From WTJY01 sp045105475 (GTDB taxonomy: Bacteria; Chloroflexota; Anaerolineae; Promineifilales; Promineifilaceae), in assembly GCA_045105475.1 (NCBI GenBank), contig JBGCDP010000024.1, forward strand, positions 1 to 8,975: DNA of 8,975 bases. The letters are read 5' to 3'. The notes under the pieces were generated by a model. It was given only the letters and a program-made list of their open reading frames with translations. It made no database searches and was not told the DNA's origin. Below, piece by piece: positions 1 through 7,841 of the stretch. Within the stretch, counting starts at the first letter, position 1. Every line of letters begins with the position of its first letter. Both the position numbers and the translations under genes were made by a program.

Positions 1-216
1 TCTGACTGGTACTTGAGTCCTACTCAACGCACCAAACTGAAAACTAGCTATTGGTATTTAGGCTAACGTTAAACCGGCTGTACTCGGTTGGCACCAACTC
101 ACTTTTATCGTCAAAAACAACCATTGGAACCTATCTCCACCCTCTAAACTTATTGTTTGGTGAATGTCTCTCCGCTTGAGAGTGTTTACATGAGAGCAAA
201 TAGGTTTGAGGGACCT

Positions 217-235
217 ATGATCCAAGGAGGATCAT
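217..235 (+). promoter_or_regulatory. Hairpin enclosing the Shine-Dalgarno of the receptor gene
   Basis: Seven-base arms ATGATCC (217-223) and GGATCAT (229-235) are perfect reverse complements around a five-base loop AAGGA. The Shine-Dalgarno AAGGAGG (224-230) lies in the loop and the 3' arm, and the first possible ATG (234) also enters the 3' arm. If it folds in mRNA, it would partly hide the ribosome-binding site, so it could modulate translation of the first gene of the operon. The pairing is visible; the regulatory role is inference. No convincing sigma-70 promoter was found in bases 1-216. Confidence 0.45.
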
Positions 236-239
236 GCTC

Positions 240-2426
240 ATGTGGAAACTGAGTACAAAGTCAAAGTTCACGCTTATCATGATCGTCGTCGCTCTTTTGG
301 CGATCTTAACTGTGGGGTCTGTTGCATGGAGCCAGGCGCGCCGTTCTATGCTGGATGCGCAGTTTGCGAATTTAACTAGCAATCGCACAAATAAAGCACG
401 ACAAATCGAAAACTATTTTGAAACGATGAACAATCAATTGATTGTTTTGTCTGAAGATTTGACGATTGTTTCAGCAATGGTTCAGTTTAATAGGGGATTT
501 AAAGCCTTAGAAGAAACTGAAGTGCCGGTTGAATATAATGAGACCTTGGAGCGCTACTACTCAACCGAGTTCTTGCCTCGCCTAGAAGAGAATCTTACGT
601 CTGGGGTGCCTGAATACAACGTGTTCCGGCCGCAGTCGCAGCCTAGCCGCTATTTGCAGTATCACTATTTAACTAACAATGGGAATGCGGTTGGCTTCAA
701 GCATTTTCTAGACGATGCGGAAGATGGCTCTGAATACAGTCAATATCATAAAAAGTACCATGATAATTTGCGGCAGTTCTTGCTCAAATTTAGCTACTAC
801 GATCTTTTTTTAATCGACTTTGACACAGGCGATATCGTCTATTCTGTCTTCAAAGAAGTGGATTATGGAACCAATCTATTGACTGGCCCTTATCGCAACA
901 GCGCCTTGTCGGAGGTTGTGCAAAAGGTAATGAAGGACCCGATTCGGCAAAAAGTGCAGATTGTCGATTTTGAGCCATACGCCCCTTCATATAATGCTCC
1001 GGCCGCTTTTATTGCTGCCCCCATATTTAATGGGGAGCATGTGGTTGGTATTTTAGCTTTGCAAGTTCCGATCAATGAAATCGATGCGATTATGACTGGC
1101 GAAAGGCAATGGGCGGAAGAAGGCTTAGGGGAATCGGGTGAAACCTATTTGGTGGGGTCCGATAAACTTATGCGCTCAAACTCTCGTTTTATGGTGCAGG
1201 ACAAACCCGACTTTTTACAAACGATGCGCTCTGCTGGCACACAAGAGGGTGTGGTCCGCCTAATGGATCAGCTTGAAACAACACTGTTGTTGCTCAAAAT
1301 TGATACAGAAGGGTCTCAGGCCGCATTAGGCGGGGAGGCGGATACGCGCGTCATTGCTGACTATCGGGGCGTTGATGTGCTTTCAGCTTTTTCTCCTGTT
1401 GATATTGACGGTCTAGATTGGGTGATTCTGTCAGAAATTGATTTGGGCGAGGTGCTGGCACCGGTTGATTTGTTATTGAGAAATACGCTGATTGCAACCG
1501 CAATATTTATCCCGCTAATTGCACTCGGGTCGATTTGGTTGGCACAAAATCTTTTGCGGCCGCTGCAGGATTTGCTTGAAAATGCTAAAAAGATTTTGCA
1601 TGCTGATCAGGTACCGCTGACTGAAGATGTTGATATCAATGTTGAGCCTGCTACCCCTGCTACCTTTGATAGTGACGCGCCTGGGGAGTTTGGCCAGTTA
1701 GGCGGTACGATCAATCAAATTATTGAACAGGTTGAGGAAAAGAGTAAAGACGCTGACCACAAGCATGGTGAATATGTCAACATGCTTGTGCGTACTATGC
1801 CGGAGTCGGTGGCTGAACGTTACCGAAATGGGGAAGAGCAAATCTTAGATCAGGCAAAGCAGGCGGTGGCGATCTTTTTGGTGGTACGTGGGTTCCGGCC
1901 GATTTTTGACGAAGACAATTACAAAAATGCATTTGCTTTGCACAACGCCTTCGACAGCCAAATCAACGAGTTGGCTGCGACACATGGCATTGATTTGTTT
2001 GACAATATCGGGATGGAATATGTGGGTATCTGTGGCCTAACGACGCCTTATCTCAATTTTATCGATAGGACGCTTAAATTTGCGCAGGCATTTACTGAGC
2101 TGGTTGGCCAGTTTAATCTGAAATATGGGACTCAGCTTAATTATCAGATCGGGTTAGATATTGGACCGATGCTTGGCACGTTGATTGTGAGCCACAAAAC
2201 AAACTACGAAATTTTGGGTGAAGCGATTTATATCTCACAAGAGGTAGGGTATGCGGCCGAACCCGGCCGGATCGCGATATCAGAGGCTCTACAACGCCAG
2301 CTGGCTAAAGAATATCAGTTAGAGGACCATGGGGTAAAAATTCGTGTTGATGGGACTGATATGCCGATTTGGGACATGCCTGTACCGATAGCAAGAGCGC
2401 TAAATCATGGTTCAGTTGGAGTTTAG
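240..2426 (+). CDS. Cache-HAMP receptor with degenerate class III cyclase domain (pseudo-cyclase)
   Basis: Transmembrane signalling protein. Positions are numbered from the upstream ATG at 234. TM1 is at about 12-32, an extracellular double-Cache-like sensor at about 40-405, TM2 at about 412-437, a HAMP-like linker at about 438-505, and a class III nucleotide cyclase fold at about 520-695. The fold is recognisable by MPESVAERYRNG, GFRPIF, the GLDIGP segment and YEILGEAI. Catalytic positions are substituted: first metal Asp to V550, second metal Asp to M594, purine-selecting Lys to D590, transition-state Asn to Y666 and Arg to E670; the Asp after YxxxG is E663. It is therefore probably inactive as a cyclase and may act as a ligand-responsive scaffold. 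ATG 240 is preferred because AAGGAGG (224-230) lies 9 bases upstream; ATG 234 (730 aa) leaves only 3. It heads a run with the channel gene 18 bases downstream. Domain calls come from motif recognition; the inactive state is inferred from alignment by eye. Confidence 0.85.
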   Translation: MWKLSTKSKFTLIMIVVALLAILTVGSVAWSQARRSMLDAQFANLTSNRTNKARQIENYFETMNNQLIVLSEDLTIVSAMVQFNRGFKALEETEVPVEYNETLERYYSTEFLPRLEENLTSGVPEYNVFRPQSQPSRYLQYHYLTNNGNAVGFKHFLDDAEDGSEYSQYHKKYHDNLRQFLLKFSYYDLFLIDFDTGDIVYSVFKEVDYGTNLLTGPYRNSALSEVVQKVMKDPIRQKVQIVDFEPYAPSYNAPAAFIAAPIFNGEHVVGILALQVPINEIDAIMTGERQWAEEGLGESGETYLVGSDKLMRSNSRFMVQDKPDFLQTMRSAGTQEGVVRLMDQLETTLLLLKIDTEGSQAALGGEADTRVIADYRGVDVLSAFSPVDIDGLDWVILSEIDLGEVLAPVDLLLRNTLIATAIFIPLIALGSIWLAQNLLRPLQDLLENAKKILHADQVPLTEDVDINVEPATPATFDSDAPGEFGQLGGTINQIIEQVEEKSKDADHKHGEYVNMLVRTMPESVAERYRNGEEQILDQAKQAVAIFLVVRGFRPIFDEDNYKNAFALHNAFDSQINELAATHGIDLFDNIGMEYVGICGLTTPYLNFIDRTLKFAQAFTELVGQFNLKYGTQLNYQIGLDIGPMLGTLIVSHKTNYEILGEAIYISQEVGYAAEPGRIAISEALQRQLAKEYQLEDHGVKIRVDGTDMPIWDMPVPIARALNHGSVGV

Positions 2427-2444
2427 CAGGAGCATCACATCGCC

Positions 2445-3887
2445 ATGTTTTTAGAAAATTCAGCTTTGATCATCGTTTGGGCAATTGGGATTACGATCAG
2501 TGTGCCGCTGATTACTATATTGCTGGGCGAGATTATTGAGCGTCTAAAAGCGCGTAACAGTAAATATGTCCAATCTTTTGAGCTGACACGCAACCTGTTT
2601 GTTCCAGTTATTGTCGCATTTATTATCGTGCGCCAGATATTGCTGATCGATGGCGAAAATTTAGTTTATCGAGTCGTTACGTCTGTATTACTCATGTCGG
2701 CCGCCTATTTGGGTTTTATCCTATTTAACGCAATTAGCGGAGAAAAGGATGTTAAGCGCTGGGAAAATAGGGTTCCGGGGTTATTTAAAACCGTTCTGCG
2801 GGTCATGGTCATTGTTTTCCCAATCTACATGCTGACCGGTGTGTGGGGCATTGATCTAACCAGTTTTGTCACCGCTTTGGGTGTGGGGTCTTTGGTCATC
2901 GCATTGGCTTTGCAAGACACACTAAGCAGTATTGTGTCGGGATTTTTACTCGTCATCGATAAACCGTTCGCTGTTGGGGATTGGGTTCAAGTCGATGGGT
3001 ATAAAGGGCAAGTGGTTGATATTAGCTGGCGTAGTACACGTTTGCGTGTAGCCAATGACGTTGTCGTTATCCCAAATCTGACACTGGCCGGAAGCTCAAT
3101 CTACAACTACACCATGATGGACATTTCGTACCGCGATGAGCTGGTGCTGGGCTTTTCGTATGATGACCCACCGAACAAAGTCAAAGAGGTGCTGCTTGAG
3201 ATGGCCCGTGATTGTTCTTTTTTAGCTCAAACGCCACCGCCCGAAGTCCACACCATCTCATATGACGATTCTTCAATCGGTTATCGACTTTATTTTCATA
3301 TCACTGAATTTACGAGCGCGATCACTGAGGAAAGGATTCGTGATGACCTTATGACTCGGGTGTTTTATGCGGCCGAGCGGAACGGGCTAACGATTCCATT
3401 CCCGATTTCAGTCGAGGGGCGGCCGCAGGATTTTGCGCCAGATACAGAAAAGATTGAGCAGGAAATCTTCGATTTTCTTAAGTGGAACCGCTACTTTTCT
3501 CTGTTGCCTGATGAGATATTGCGCCGCCTCGCGGCCGAAGTCAACGTGTCTCCCTTTGCCCGCACCGAGACGATTTTGCACAAGGGGACGCCTGGGCATT
3601 CCTTTGGCTTAATTCGTTCGGGTGACGTTGTTTTTCTCGATTCTGAGCAACACCATCTGAATGGGTCCGAACCGAAATACAAATTAGAAGTTGGGGATGT
3701 CGTCGGTGAAATGATTTTGATGGGGCGTCGCTCAAATTTAGCAACGTGTGTGGCTAAAGACGATGTCGTCATTTTTAACTTTGAGCCAACCACAATCCAA
3801 ACAATTATTGAGCAGCATTCACGATTTGCTCAAAAACTGAATGAGCTGATTGAAGAGCGTATCGACCTATTCAGGGAGAATTCTTAA
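2445..3887 (+). CDS. MscS-family channel with C-terminal cyclic-nucleotide-binding-like domain
   Basis: Membrane channel of 480 aa, likely passing ions or small solutes under tension or ligand control. Hydrophobic helices lie at about 6-28, 50-67, 75-96 and 114-132, followed by the Gly/Ala-rich MscS pore helix at about 140-171 (ALGVGSLVIALALQDTLSS). The beta domain follows, with DKPFAVGDWVQVDG, RSTRLR and VIPN. Residues about 350-470 form a Crp-like cNMP-binding fold. Its phosphate-binding cassette (416-437) keeps G421-E422 and the final A-T-C-V-A. In a gapless alignment the cyclic-phosphate-binding Arg position is N431, while two Arg residues sit at 428-429, so classical cAMP/cGMP binding is doubtful. 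The layout matches MscS-cNBD (bCNG-type) channels. A weak AGGAG lies 12 bases before the ATG. Its place right after a cyclase-fold receptor suggests the two work together, but what gates it is unknown. Confidence 0.9.
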   Translation: MFLENSALIIVWAIGITISVPLITILLGEIIERLKARNSKYVQSFELTRNLFVPVIVAFIIVRQILLIDGENLVYRVVTSVLLMSAAYLGFILFNAISGEKDVKRWENRVPGLFKTVLRVMVIVFPIYMLTGVWGIDLTSFVTALGVGSLVIALALQDTLSSIVSGFLLVIDKPFAVGDWVQVDGYKGQVVDISWRSTRLRVANDVVVIPNLTLAGSSIYNYTMMDISYRDELVLGFSYDDPPNKVKEVLLEMARDCSFLAQTPPPEVHTISYDDSSIGYRLYFHITEFTSAITEERIRDDLMTRVFYAAERNGLTIPFPISVEGRPQDFAPDTEKIEQEIFDFLKWNRYFSLLPDEILRRLAAEVNVSPFARTETILHKGTPGHSFGLIRSGDVVFLDSEQHHLNGSEPKYKLEVGDVVGEMILMGRRSNLATCVAKDDVVIFNFEPTTIQTIIEQHSRFAQKLNELIEERIDLFRENS

Positions 3888-3888
3888 G

Positions 3889-5016
3889 ATGGCATACAAA
3901 AAACGCTCTTCTGGCTGGTTTGCTTTGGTAGGTTGTTCTCTGATCTTCCTTTTCTTAGCGGGATGCCAAGTTGTACAGGGTCAAAACGATGAGGTCGAAG
4001 TTACGCCAACTGACCAGGTGCTTGATTTGTTTTCTTTGGAGAATATAGGCGTTGTTAATCCGACTCCGACAACACATCGGCCGAAGTATGATTCTGATCC
4101 TATTTTGATCAAACACATTGATCCGCTTGATTTAGAGTTTGGAGAAATTTCTGTAGCGGGTAGCACAACGGTCTACCCAATTACAGAGCAGATGGTTAAT
4201 GGATTTTACGACGACGGGTATGTTGGTTTATTTCACCTGTCACAATCTTCGACTGCAACCAGTATGAATCAGTTTTGTGCGGGTGATCCGATTGATATTG
4301 TTAACGCCGATAGATCGCTGACTTCGCTGCTTGTTAATCGCTGTCGAGCAGCAGGGCGTGAACCGGTGATATTTCAAATCGGATATGACCGACTTGTGTA
4401 TATTGTTCACCGAGACAATTTTTGGGTCGATTCGATCGAGTCTGACCAGCTTCGCTCCCTTTTCGCTGCAGGCAATTGGATCGATTTTAATCCGCTCTAT
4501 CCAGACCGGCCGTTAAACCATCATTTTCCTGACCTCCGGCAGAATTCAATGCGGCGTATGATCAATGAAATTTATGGGACACAGGCACAGAACGCTTCTG
4601 AAGAGTTTTCCAATGCTGTCTATTATCCCAATGAAGTAGACCTTGTGACGGCCGTCTCAAAAGATGTGAATGGGATCGGTTTTGTGAGCAACGGCAGCTT
4701 GGTCAATTTTGCTGATGGGCGCATCAAGATTGTGCAGCTTGATGATCTAGATCATGTAACAAGCATCAATTACCCGGTACAACGGGGCTTATATTTGGTC
4801 ACAGATGAAGAGACGCTGAAAACAAGACCGGATGTCACCGCATTTATCGCCTATTACTTAAACCGGGTGCACACAGAATTGCCCCCATTGGGATATGCGC
4901 CGCTGTCATTGAACGGGGCAAATTCTGTTCGAGATAAATTTGTTAATGACGTGCAGGAACTTGAGGAAGCGGCTCAAGGCAACAGTCAGATCTCGTTGCA
5001 AAAGAGTGAGGAGTAG
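3889..5016 (+). CDS. PstS-like substrate-binding lipoprotein (orphan, altered ligand loop)
   Basis: Predicted exported, lipid-anchored binding protein of 375 aa. The basic N-terminus MAYKKR and a hydrophobic stretch end in the lipobox LAGC, with C26 as the lipidation site. An unusually long linker (about 27-85) precedes a PstS-type periplasmic-binding fold, marked by VAGSTTVYPITE (89-100), a DIVNADRSL segment (136-144) and the DQLRSLFAAGNW region (186-197). In phosphate-binding PstS, a Gly-rich loop and a Ser-Arg pair contact phosphate. Here the loop reads SQSSTATSM, with no glycine, and the pair is Asp-Arg, so the ligand may not be phosphate. ATG 3889 is chosen: AGGGA lies 11 bases upstream and it gives a clean signal peptide. 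An in-frame ATG at 3850 would add 13 residues inside the channel gene. It starts one base after the channel stop. No permease or ATPase gene is nearby, so a sensory role is more likely than uptake. Confidence 0.83.
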   Translation: MAYKKRSSGWFALVGCSLIFLFLAGCQVVQGQNDEVEVTPTDQVLDLFSLENIGVVNPTPTTHRPKYDSDPILIKHIDPLDLEFGEISVAGSTTVYPITEQMVNGFYDDGYVGLFHLSQSSTATSMNQFCAGDPIDIVNADRSLTSLLVNRCRAAGREPVIFQIGYDRLVYIVHRDNFWVDSIESDQLRSLFAAGNWIDFNPLYPDRPLNHHFPDLRQNSMRRMINEIYGTQAQNASEEFSNAVYYPNEVDLVTAVSKDVNGIGFVSNGSLVNFADGRIKIVQLDDLDHVTSINYPVQRGLYLVTDEETLKTRPDVTAFIAYYLNRVHTELPPLGYAPLSLNGANSVRDKFVNDVQELEEAAQGNSQISLQKSEE

Positions 5017-5018
5017 GG

Positions 5019-6554
5019 ATGAGCATTTGCAGCGTTATTCAAAAAAACGGCCGAATATTATTAAGCCTCGTGCTTGGTAGCCTTTTGCTGGGAGGCTGTT
5101 TCAACGACCAAAATGAAGAGTTTGCATCTTCGCAGGAGCCAGAGCGTGGTACTCTGCGACTTGCTCACAGTTTGGGATGGGGTGGTAATGAGTCAGCCGA
5201 TCCCGGTTCCGGAACCCCCTATGAAGATGTTTCAATGTTGGTCTATAACCGATTGTTAAAGCTAGATGCTTCAGCGAACTTGGTCCCTGTTCTGGCCCAA
5301 TCTTGGTCTGCGAATGCTGATGCGTCTGACTGGACCTTTATTTTGCAAGATGATGTTCGGTTTCATGATGGCAAACTATTGACGGCGGCCGATGTGAAGT
5401 TCACATTTGAGCGGATTATCGATCCGGCACAAGGGTCTCCACTGGCACCTATTTTTAGTATGTTGGAATCGGTTGAGGTTGTTGATGATCAGACCGCACT
5501 GTTTCACTTGGCTCAAACTTCAGTAGATTTTCCGCTGTTGCTCACTGATCGGCGCATGAGCATTTTATCGTCAACGGCCGAAATTGGGGTTGGCACAGGG
5601 CCATTTCAAATTGAAATCTTTGATCCCAAGAATACGACAAGGCTGGTTGCCTTTGATGATTATTGGGAGGGGAAACCAAAGCTTGCCGCAATTGAAAGTA
5701 TCGCCATCCCTGAAAGCAACGGCCGAATTGCCGCTTTAGAAGCTGGCGAACTACACTTTTTAGGGGGGATGGCGCCAGATGAGAGCTTGGCGTTTGTCGG
5801 CCGTGACGATTTTGCTGTTCAATCTATTCCCACTGGAGATTGGCGCGGCATCGTATTTCGTACCGACATTTCTCCCTTTGACGATGCCCGTGTGCGCAAA
5901 GCGTTGCGGTTGGTTGTAGATCGCCAAGCAATGATCGACTTTATCACGAATGGGGATGCTGGGGCGGTGATTGCATGCGATTCCCCCGTGTGGACGGGTG
6001 ATCAATATTATGACTCGGTCACTTGTGAACAGGACATTGAGCAGGCGAAGGCACTGTTAGCAGAAGCGGGTTATGCTGACGGGTTAGAGATTACGCTGAC
6101 AACGTCTGACCTAGATGCCTATTGGCGGCCGATGGCAGAAATCTATCAATTTCAAGCGGCCAGTGCGGGAATCCGTGTCAACATCGTTGAGGCTCCTTCT
6201 GACGGATATTGGAATGATGTTTGGATGGTTGAACCGGCCGTCACAACCGCTTGGCTCGAGCGGTCAGCCGGACAAGTACTGGCTGAGGCTTTTCTTTCGA
6301 CGGCAACTTATAACGAAACATTTTGGAGCAATGCTCAGTTTGATGCACTGCTAGAACAGGCGGGAAGTACTTTGGATGAGGATGAGCGAGTCAAAATTTA
6401 TGGTGAGGTGCAGCAGCTTTTGCGAGAAGAGGGTGGGGCGCTCATTCCATTTCATCTTAAACGAGGCCGTGTTATGTCCTCTCGCTTAAGTGGAGTAGAT
6501 CCAGTGAATCGGTTTGCGATTGCTTGGCATGAAGTTTATCTCGACGAAGAGTAG
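5019..6554 (+). CDS. SBP_bac_5 family solute-binding lipoprotein (DppA/OppA-like)
   Basis: Lipid-anchored extracellular binding protein of 511 aa, near the usual family length. A hydrophobic signal ends in LGGC, with C27 the likely lipidated residue. The family signature is strong: MLVYNRLLKLD (73-83), a PVLAQSW segment, DWTFILQDDVRFHDGKLLTAADVKFTFERI (104-133), the GTGPFQI segment (192-198) and DDYWEGKPKL (213-222). The C-terminal lobe includes DARVRKALRLVVDRQAM and ends shortly after an FHLKRGRV segment. Relatives bind di- and oligopeptides, nickel or opines; the ligand here cannot be deduced. The gene begins two bases after the PstS-like stop, with GAGGAG (5008-5013) five bases before the ATG. 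As with its neighbour, no transporter membrane components follow; the next gene is convergent. It may feed an unlinked transporter or serve the upstream receptor, which is inference. Confidence 0.9.
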   Translation: MSICSVIQKNGRILLSLVLGSLLLGGCFNDQNEEFASSQEPERGTLRLAHSLGWGGNESADPGSGTPYEDVSMLVYNRLLKLDASANLVPVLAQSWSANADASDWTFILQDDVRFHDGKLLTAADVKFTFERIIDPAQGSPLAPIFSMLESVEVVDDQTALFHLAQTSVDFPLLLTDRRMSILSSTAEIGVGTGPFQIEIFDPKNTTRLVAFDDYWEGKPKLAAIESIAIPESNGRIAALEAGELHFLGGMAPDESLAFVGRDDFAVQSIPTGDWRGIVFRTDISPFDDARVRKALRLVVDRQAMIDFITNGDAGAVIACDSPVWTGDQYYDSVTCEQDIEQAKALLAEAGYADGLEITLTTSDLDAYWRPMAEIYQFQAASAGIRVNIVEAPSDGYWNDVWMVEPAVTTAWLERSAGQVLAEAFLSTATYNETFWSNAQFDALLEQAGSTLDEDERVKIYGEVQQLLREEGGALIPFHLKRGRVMSSRLSGVDPVNRFAIAWHEVYLDEE

Positions 6555-6559
6555 GCCGA

Positions 6560-6979
6560 TTAGGTTGACTCGATAAGAGGGAGCAAGCGAGAGTCTATAA
6601 TTGCAGCGGTTCGATGACCGATGCCGGCCAAATAGTCTTTGTTTTGGGCAAACGCCATAAAACTGTCTGGCGAACTTTGGCGCACCAGCATTGCTAAATC
6701 CCATTGCTCGGTTTGGGGGCCGATTAAGAATTTTCCACCATCCGCCAAAAAGATGACCTCACCGCCACCGGCTTCTAAAAACGGAGCTGTGTGTGCCATG
6801 TACTTTTGGTAGGCTTCACGGCCGGATATGGGGGTTTCAGGTGCCAACTCAGGAGCGGCCGAATAATCTGCAATCTCTCGAAACCGCATCAGGTTCAACA
6901 TAACCACAGGGCCAGAGATGCCTTGGCTAAAAAATGCGGCCCCAGATTCTTGAGTTGGTTCTAAATAGTGTTCTGTCAT
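6560..6979 (-). CDS. DUF1330 family protein
   Basis: Soluble protein of 139 aa with the features of DUF1330, a ferredoxin-like alpha/beta-barrel family without an assigned reaction. Visible family traits are VVMLNLMRFRE (25-35), the REAYQKYMAHTAPFLEAGGGEV segment, GPQTEQWDLAMLVR (87-100) and a Ser/Pro-Phe-Phe pattern before the C-terminal helix. There is no signal peptide or membrane segment, so it should be cytoplasmic. On the minus strand AGAGGAA (6987-6993) lies 7 bases before the ATG. Its stop is five bases from the convergent binding-protein stop. It lies 114 bases downstream of the DUF2306 gene on the same strand and may be expressed from its own promoter or with that gene. Function is unknown. 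Confidence 0.82.
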   Translation of the reverse strand: MTEHYLEPTQESGAAFFSQGISGPVVMLNLMRFREIADYSAAPELAPETPISGREAYQKYMAHTAPFLEAGGGEVIFLADGGKFLIGPQTEQWDLAMLVRQSSPDSFMAFAQNKDYLAGIGHRTAAIIDSRLLPLIEST

Positions 6980-7024
6980 CGATAAATTCCTCTGAAAATT
7001 TTAACCTCAGATGATAGTGGAAAA

Positions 7025-7030
7025 ATTATA
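7025..7030 (-). promoter_or_regulatory. Possible -10 box for the DUF1330 gene
   Basis: Read on the minus strand this is a perfect TATAAT in an AT-rich gap, placed so that transcription would start near 7018, about 40 bases before the ATG. No good -35 hexamer sits 16-18 bases upstream, so the call is weak; an AT-rich gap can produce this hexamer by chance. Confidence 0.3.
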
Positions 7031-7093
7031 TTAAACATTGAATTTGATAGATCCTGTTTATCGATTGGTGCCTTTTGCTTGGGTGATTTGAAA

Positions 7094-7714
7094 TTAATTT
7101 TTGGGGCGGTTTCTGCGAATCCAAAATTCAGCAAAAAGTACATGCAAAATAAGAGCCAATGAGAAAGAGACGATAGTTAAGAAAGTCAATTGTGATTCTG
7201 TTGGATTTCCCGTCTGCCGAATAATGTAAATCAACGGTGGTAAAAAGAGGAGGCGTTGGGTTGAAATAGCTAATCCGACAGAAAAAGCGCGAAGCATCCA
7301 CTCTTGATGCAGGCGAATGCGTTTAGCACGGACGTGCCAAAACCCGATGACGATAGCAATTGAAAAAAGCAGAGTGAACGGAGTCACAATGATGCGCTCT
7401 GGCCAACCGGAATAAGGGAAAATAATAGTGATTAGTGTTGCTGTAAAGCCAACAATGACACCTACTGCCACAAGTAACCGGCCGGACCGGCGATGAAAAT
7501 TGGGCCAATTTTTGCGTACTTGGGGGATAAACTGAAATGGGGCCAGAGCCATGTACACACCGCCTAAAATCACGTGTAAAGCTGTGATCGTTGGATAATC
7601 GGCAAACCCTGCGTTGGCCGGTTCTCGGAAGTAGAAAGATGCCGAGGAGCCAAATCCAATTAAAGCCAATAGCCCCACAAATATACTTAAGAATCTTTTT
7701 GTTGTGTTATTCAT
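7094..7714 (-). CDS. DUF2306 family six-helix membrane protein
   Basis: Integral membrane protein of 206 aa with no known reaction. Six hydrophobic helices lie at about 8-28, 44-62, 80-99, 108-127, 141-160 and 177-198. DUF2306 traits are a His in the second helix (H47, in ALHVILGG), a Pro-Phe-Gln-Phe turn (59-62), PNFHRRSGRL with H74-R75 (71-80), and LHQEWMLRAF with H136 and R142 (135-144). The conserved histidines might bind a metal or haem, but this is speculation. ATG 7714 is chosen because AAGGG (7720-7724) lies five bases upstream; a TTG at 7732 would add six residues but has no comparable ribosome-binding site. It is transcribed away from the ArsR-type gene, so the two share a 175-base divergent control region, and the repressor could also act here. 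Confidence 0.82.
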   Translation of the reverse strand: MNNTTKRFLSIFVGLLALIGFGSSASFYFREPANAGFADYPTITALHVILGGVYMALAPFQFIPQVRKNWPNFHRRSGRLLVAVGVIVGFTATLITIIFPYSGWPERIIVTPFTLLFSIAIVIGFWHVRAKRIRLHQEWMLRAFSVGLAISTQRLLFLPPLIYIIRQTGNPTESQLTFLTIVSFSLALILHVLFAEFWIRRNRPKN

Positions 7715-7731
7715 GTTCACCCTTATCGCCA

Positions 7732-7758
7732 ACCGTTTACTTTGAGCTATTAAACGGT
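7732..7758. repeat. 8-bp inverted repeat upstream of the DUF2306 gene
   Basis: ACCGTTTA (7732-7739) and TAAACGGT (7751-7758) are perfect reverse complements separated by 11 bases. The element lies just upstream of the ribosome-binding site of the DUF2306 gene, where it could be an operator or a leader hairpin. It differs in sequence from the two ArsR-type palindromes, so a different factor would be expected. The rest of this divergent gap (about 7760-7840) shows no clear promoter toward DUF2306. Confidence 0.35.
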
Positions 7759-7841
7759 GGCATGTGTGCTAATGAGTTTGAGGGAATAAATTACTGATGC
7801 TTTTGAGATTTAAAGGCTTACGTAGGATTTTCTTAAAACAT

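Noticed and set aside
72..98. Short inverted repeats (AACCG/CGGTT and GTTGG/CCAAC) upstream of the receptor gene
   Set aside because: Arms are only five bases, no T-run follows, and no promoter elements line up; likely chance.
1556..1563. NotI/EagI-like sites as signs of cloning or vector sequence
   Set aside because: The palindrome recurs inside many intact native genes at irregular spacing, which is not how linker or vector sites look.
3491..3793. Minus-strand open frame of 100 codons inside the channel gene
   Set aside because: The opposite strand encodes a clear MscS/cNMP-fold protein; the minus-strand product matches no recognised family and has no ribosome-binding context.
3850..3888. 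Upstream ATG for the PstS-like gene
   Set aside because: It would put 13 extra residues before the basic signal-peptide start and lie inside the channel gene; ATG 3889 has a Shine-Dalgarno and a standard lipoprotein signal.
3889..6554. A phosphate or peptide ABC uptake operon
   Set aside because: Only binding proteins are present; no permease or ATPase gene lies beside them, and the PstS-like ligand loop is altered.
7591..7797. Plus-strand open frame of 68 codons across the DUF2306 start
   Set aside because: It is antisense to a clear membrane protein and has no recognisable protein features.
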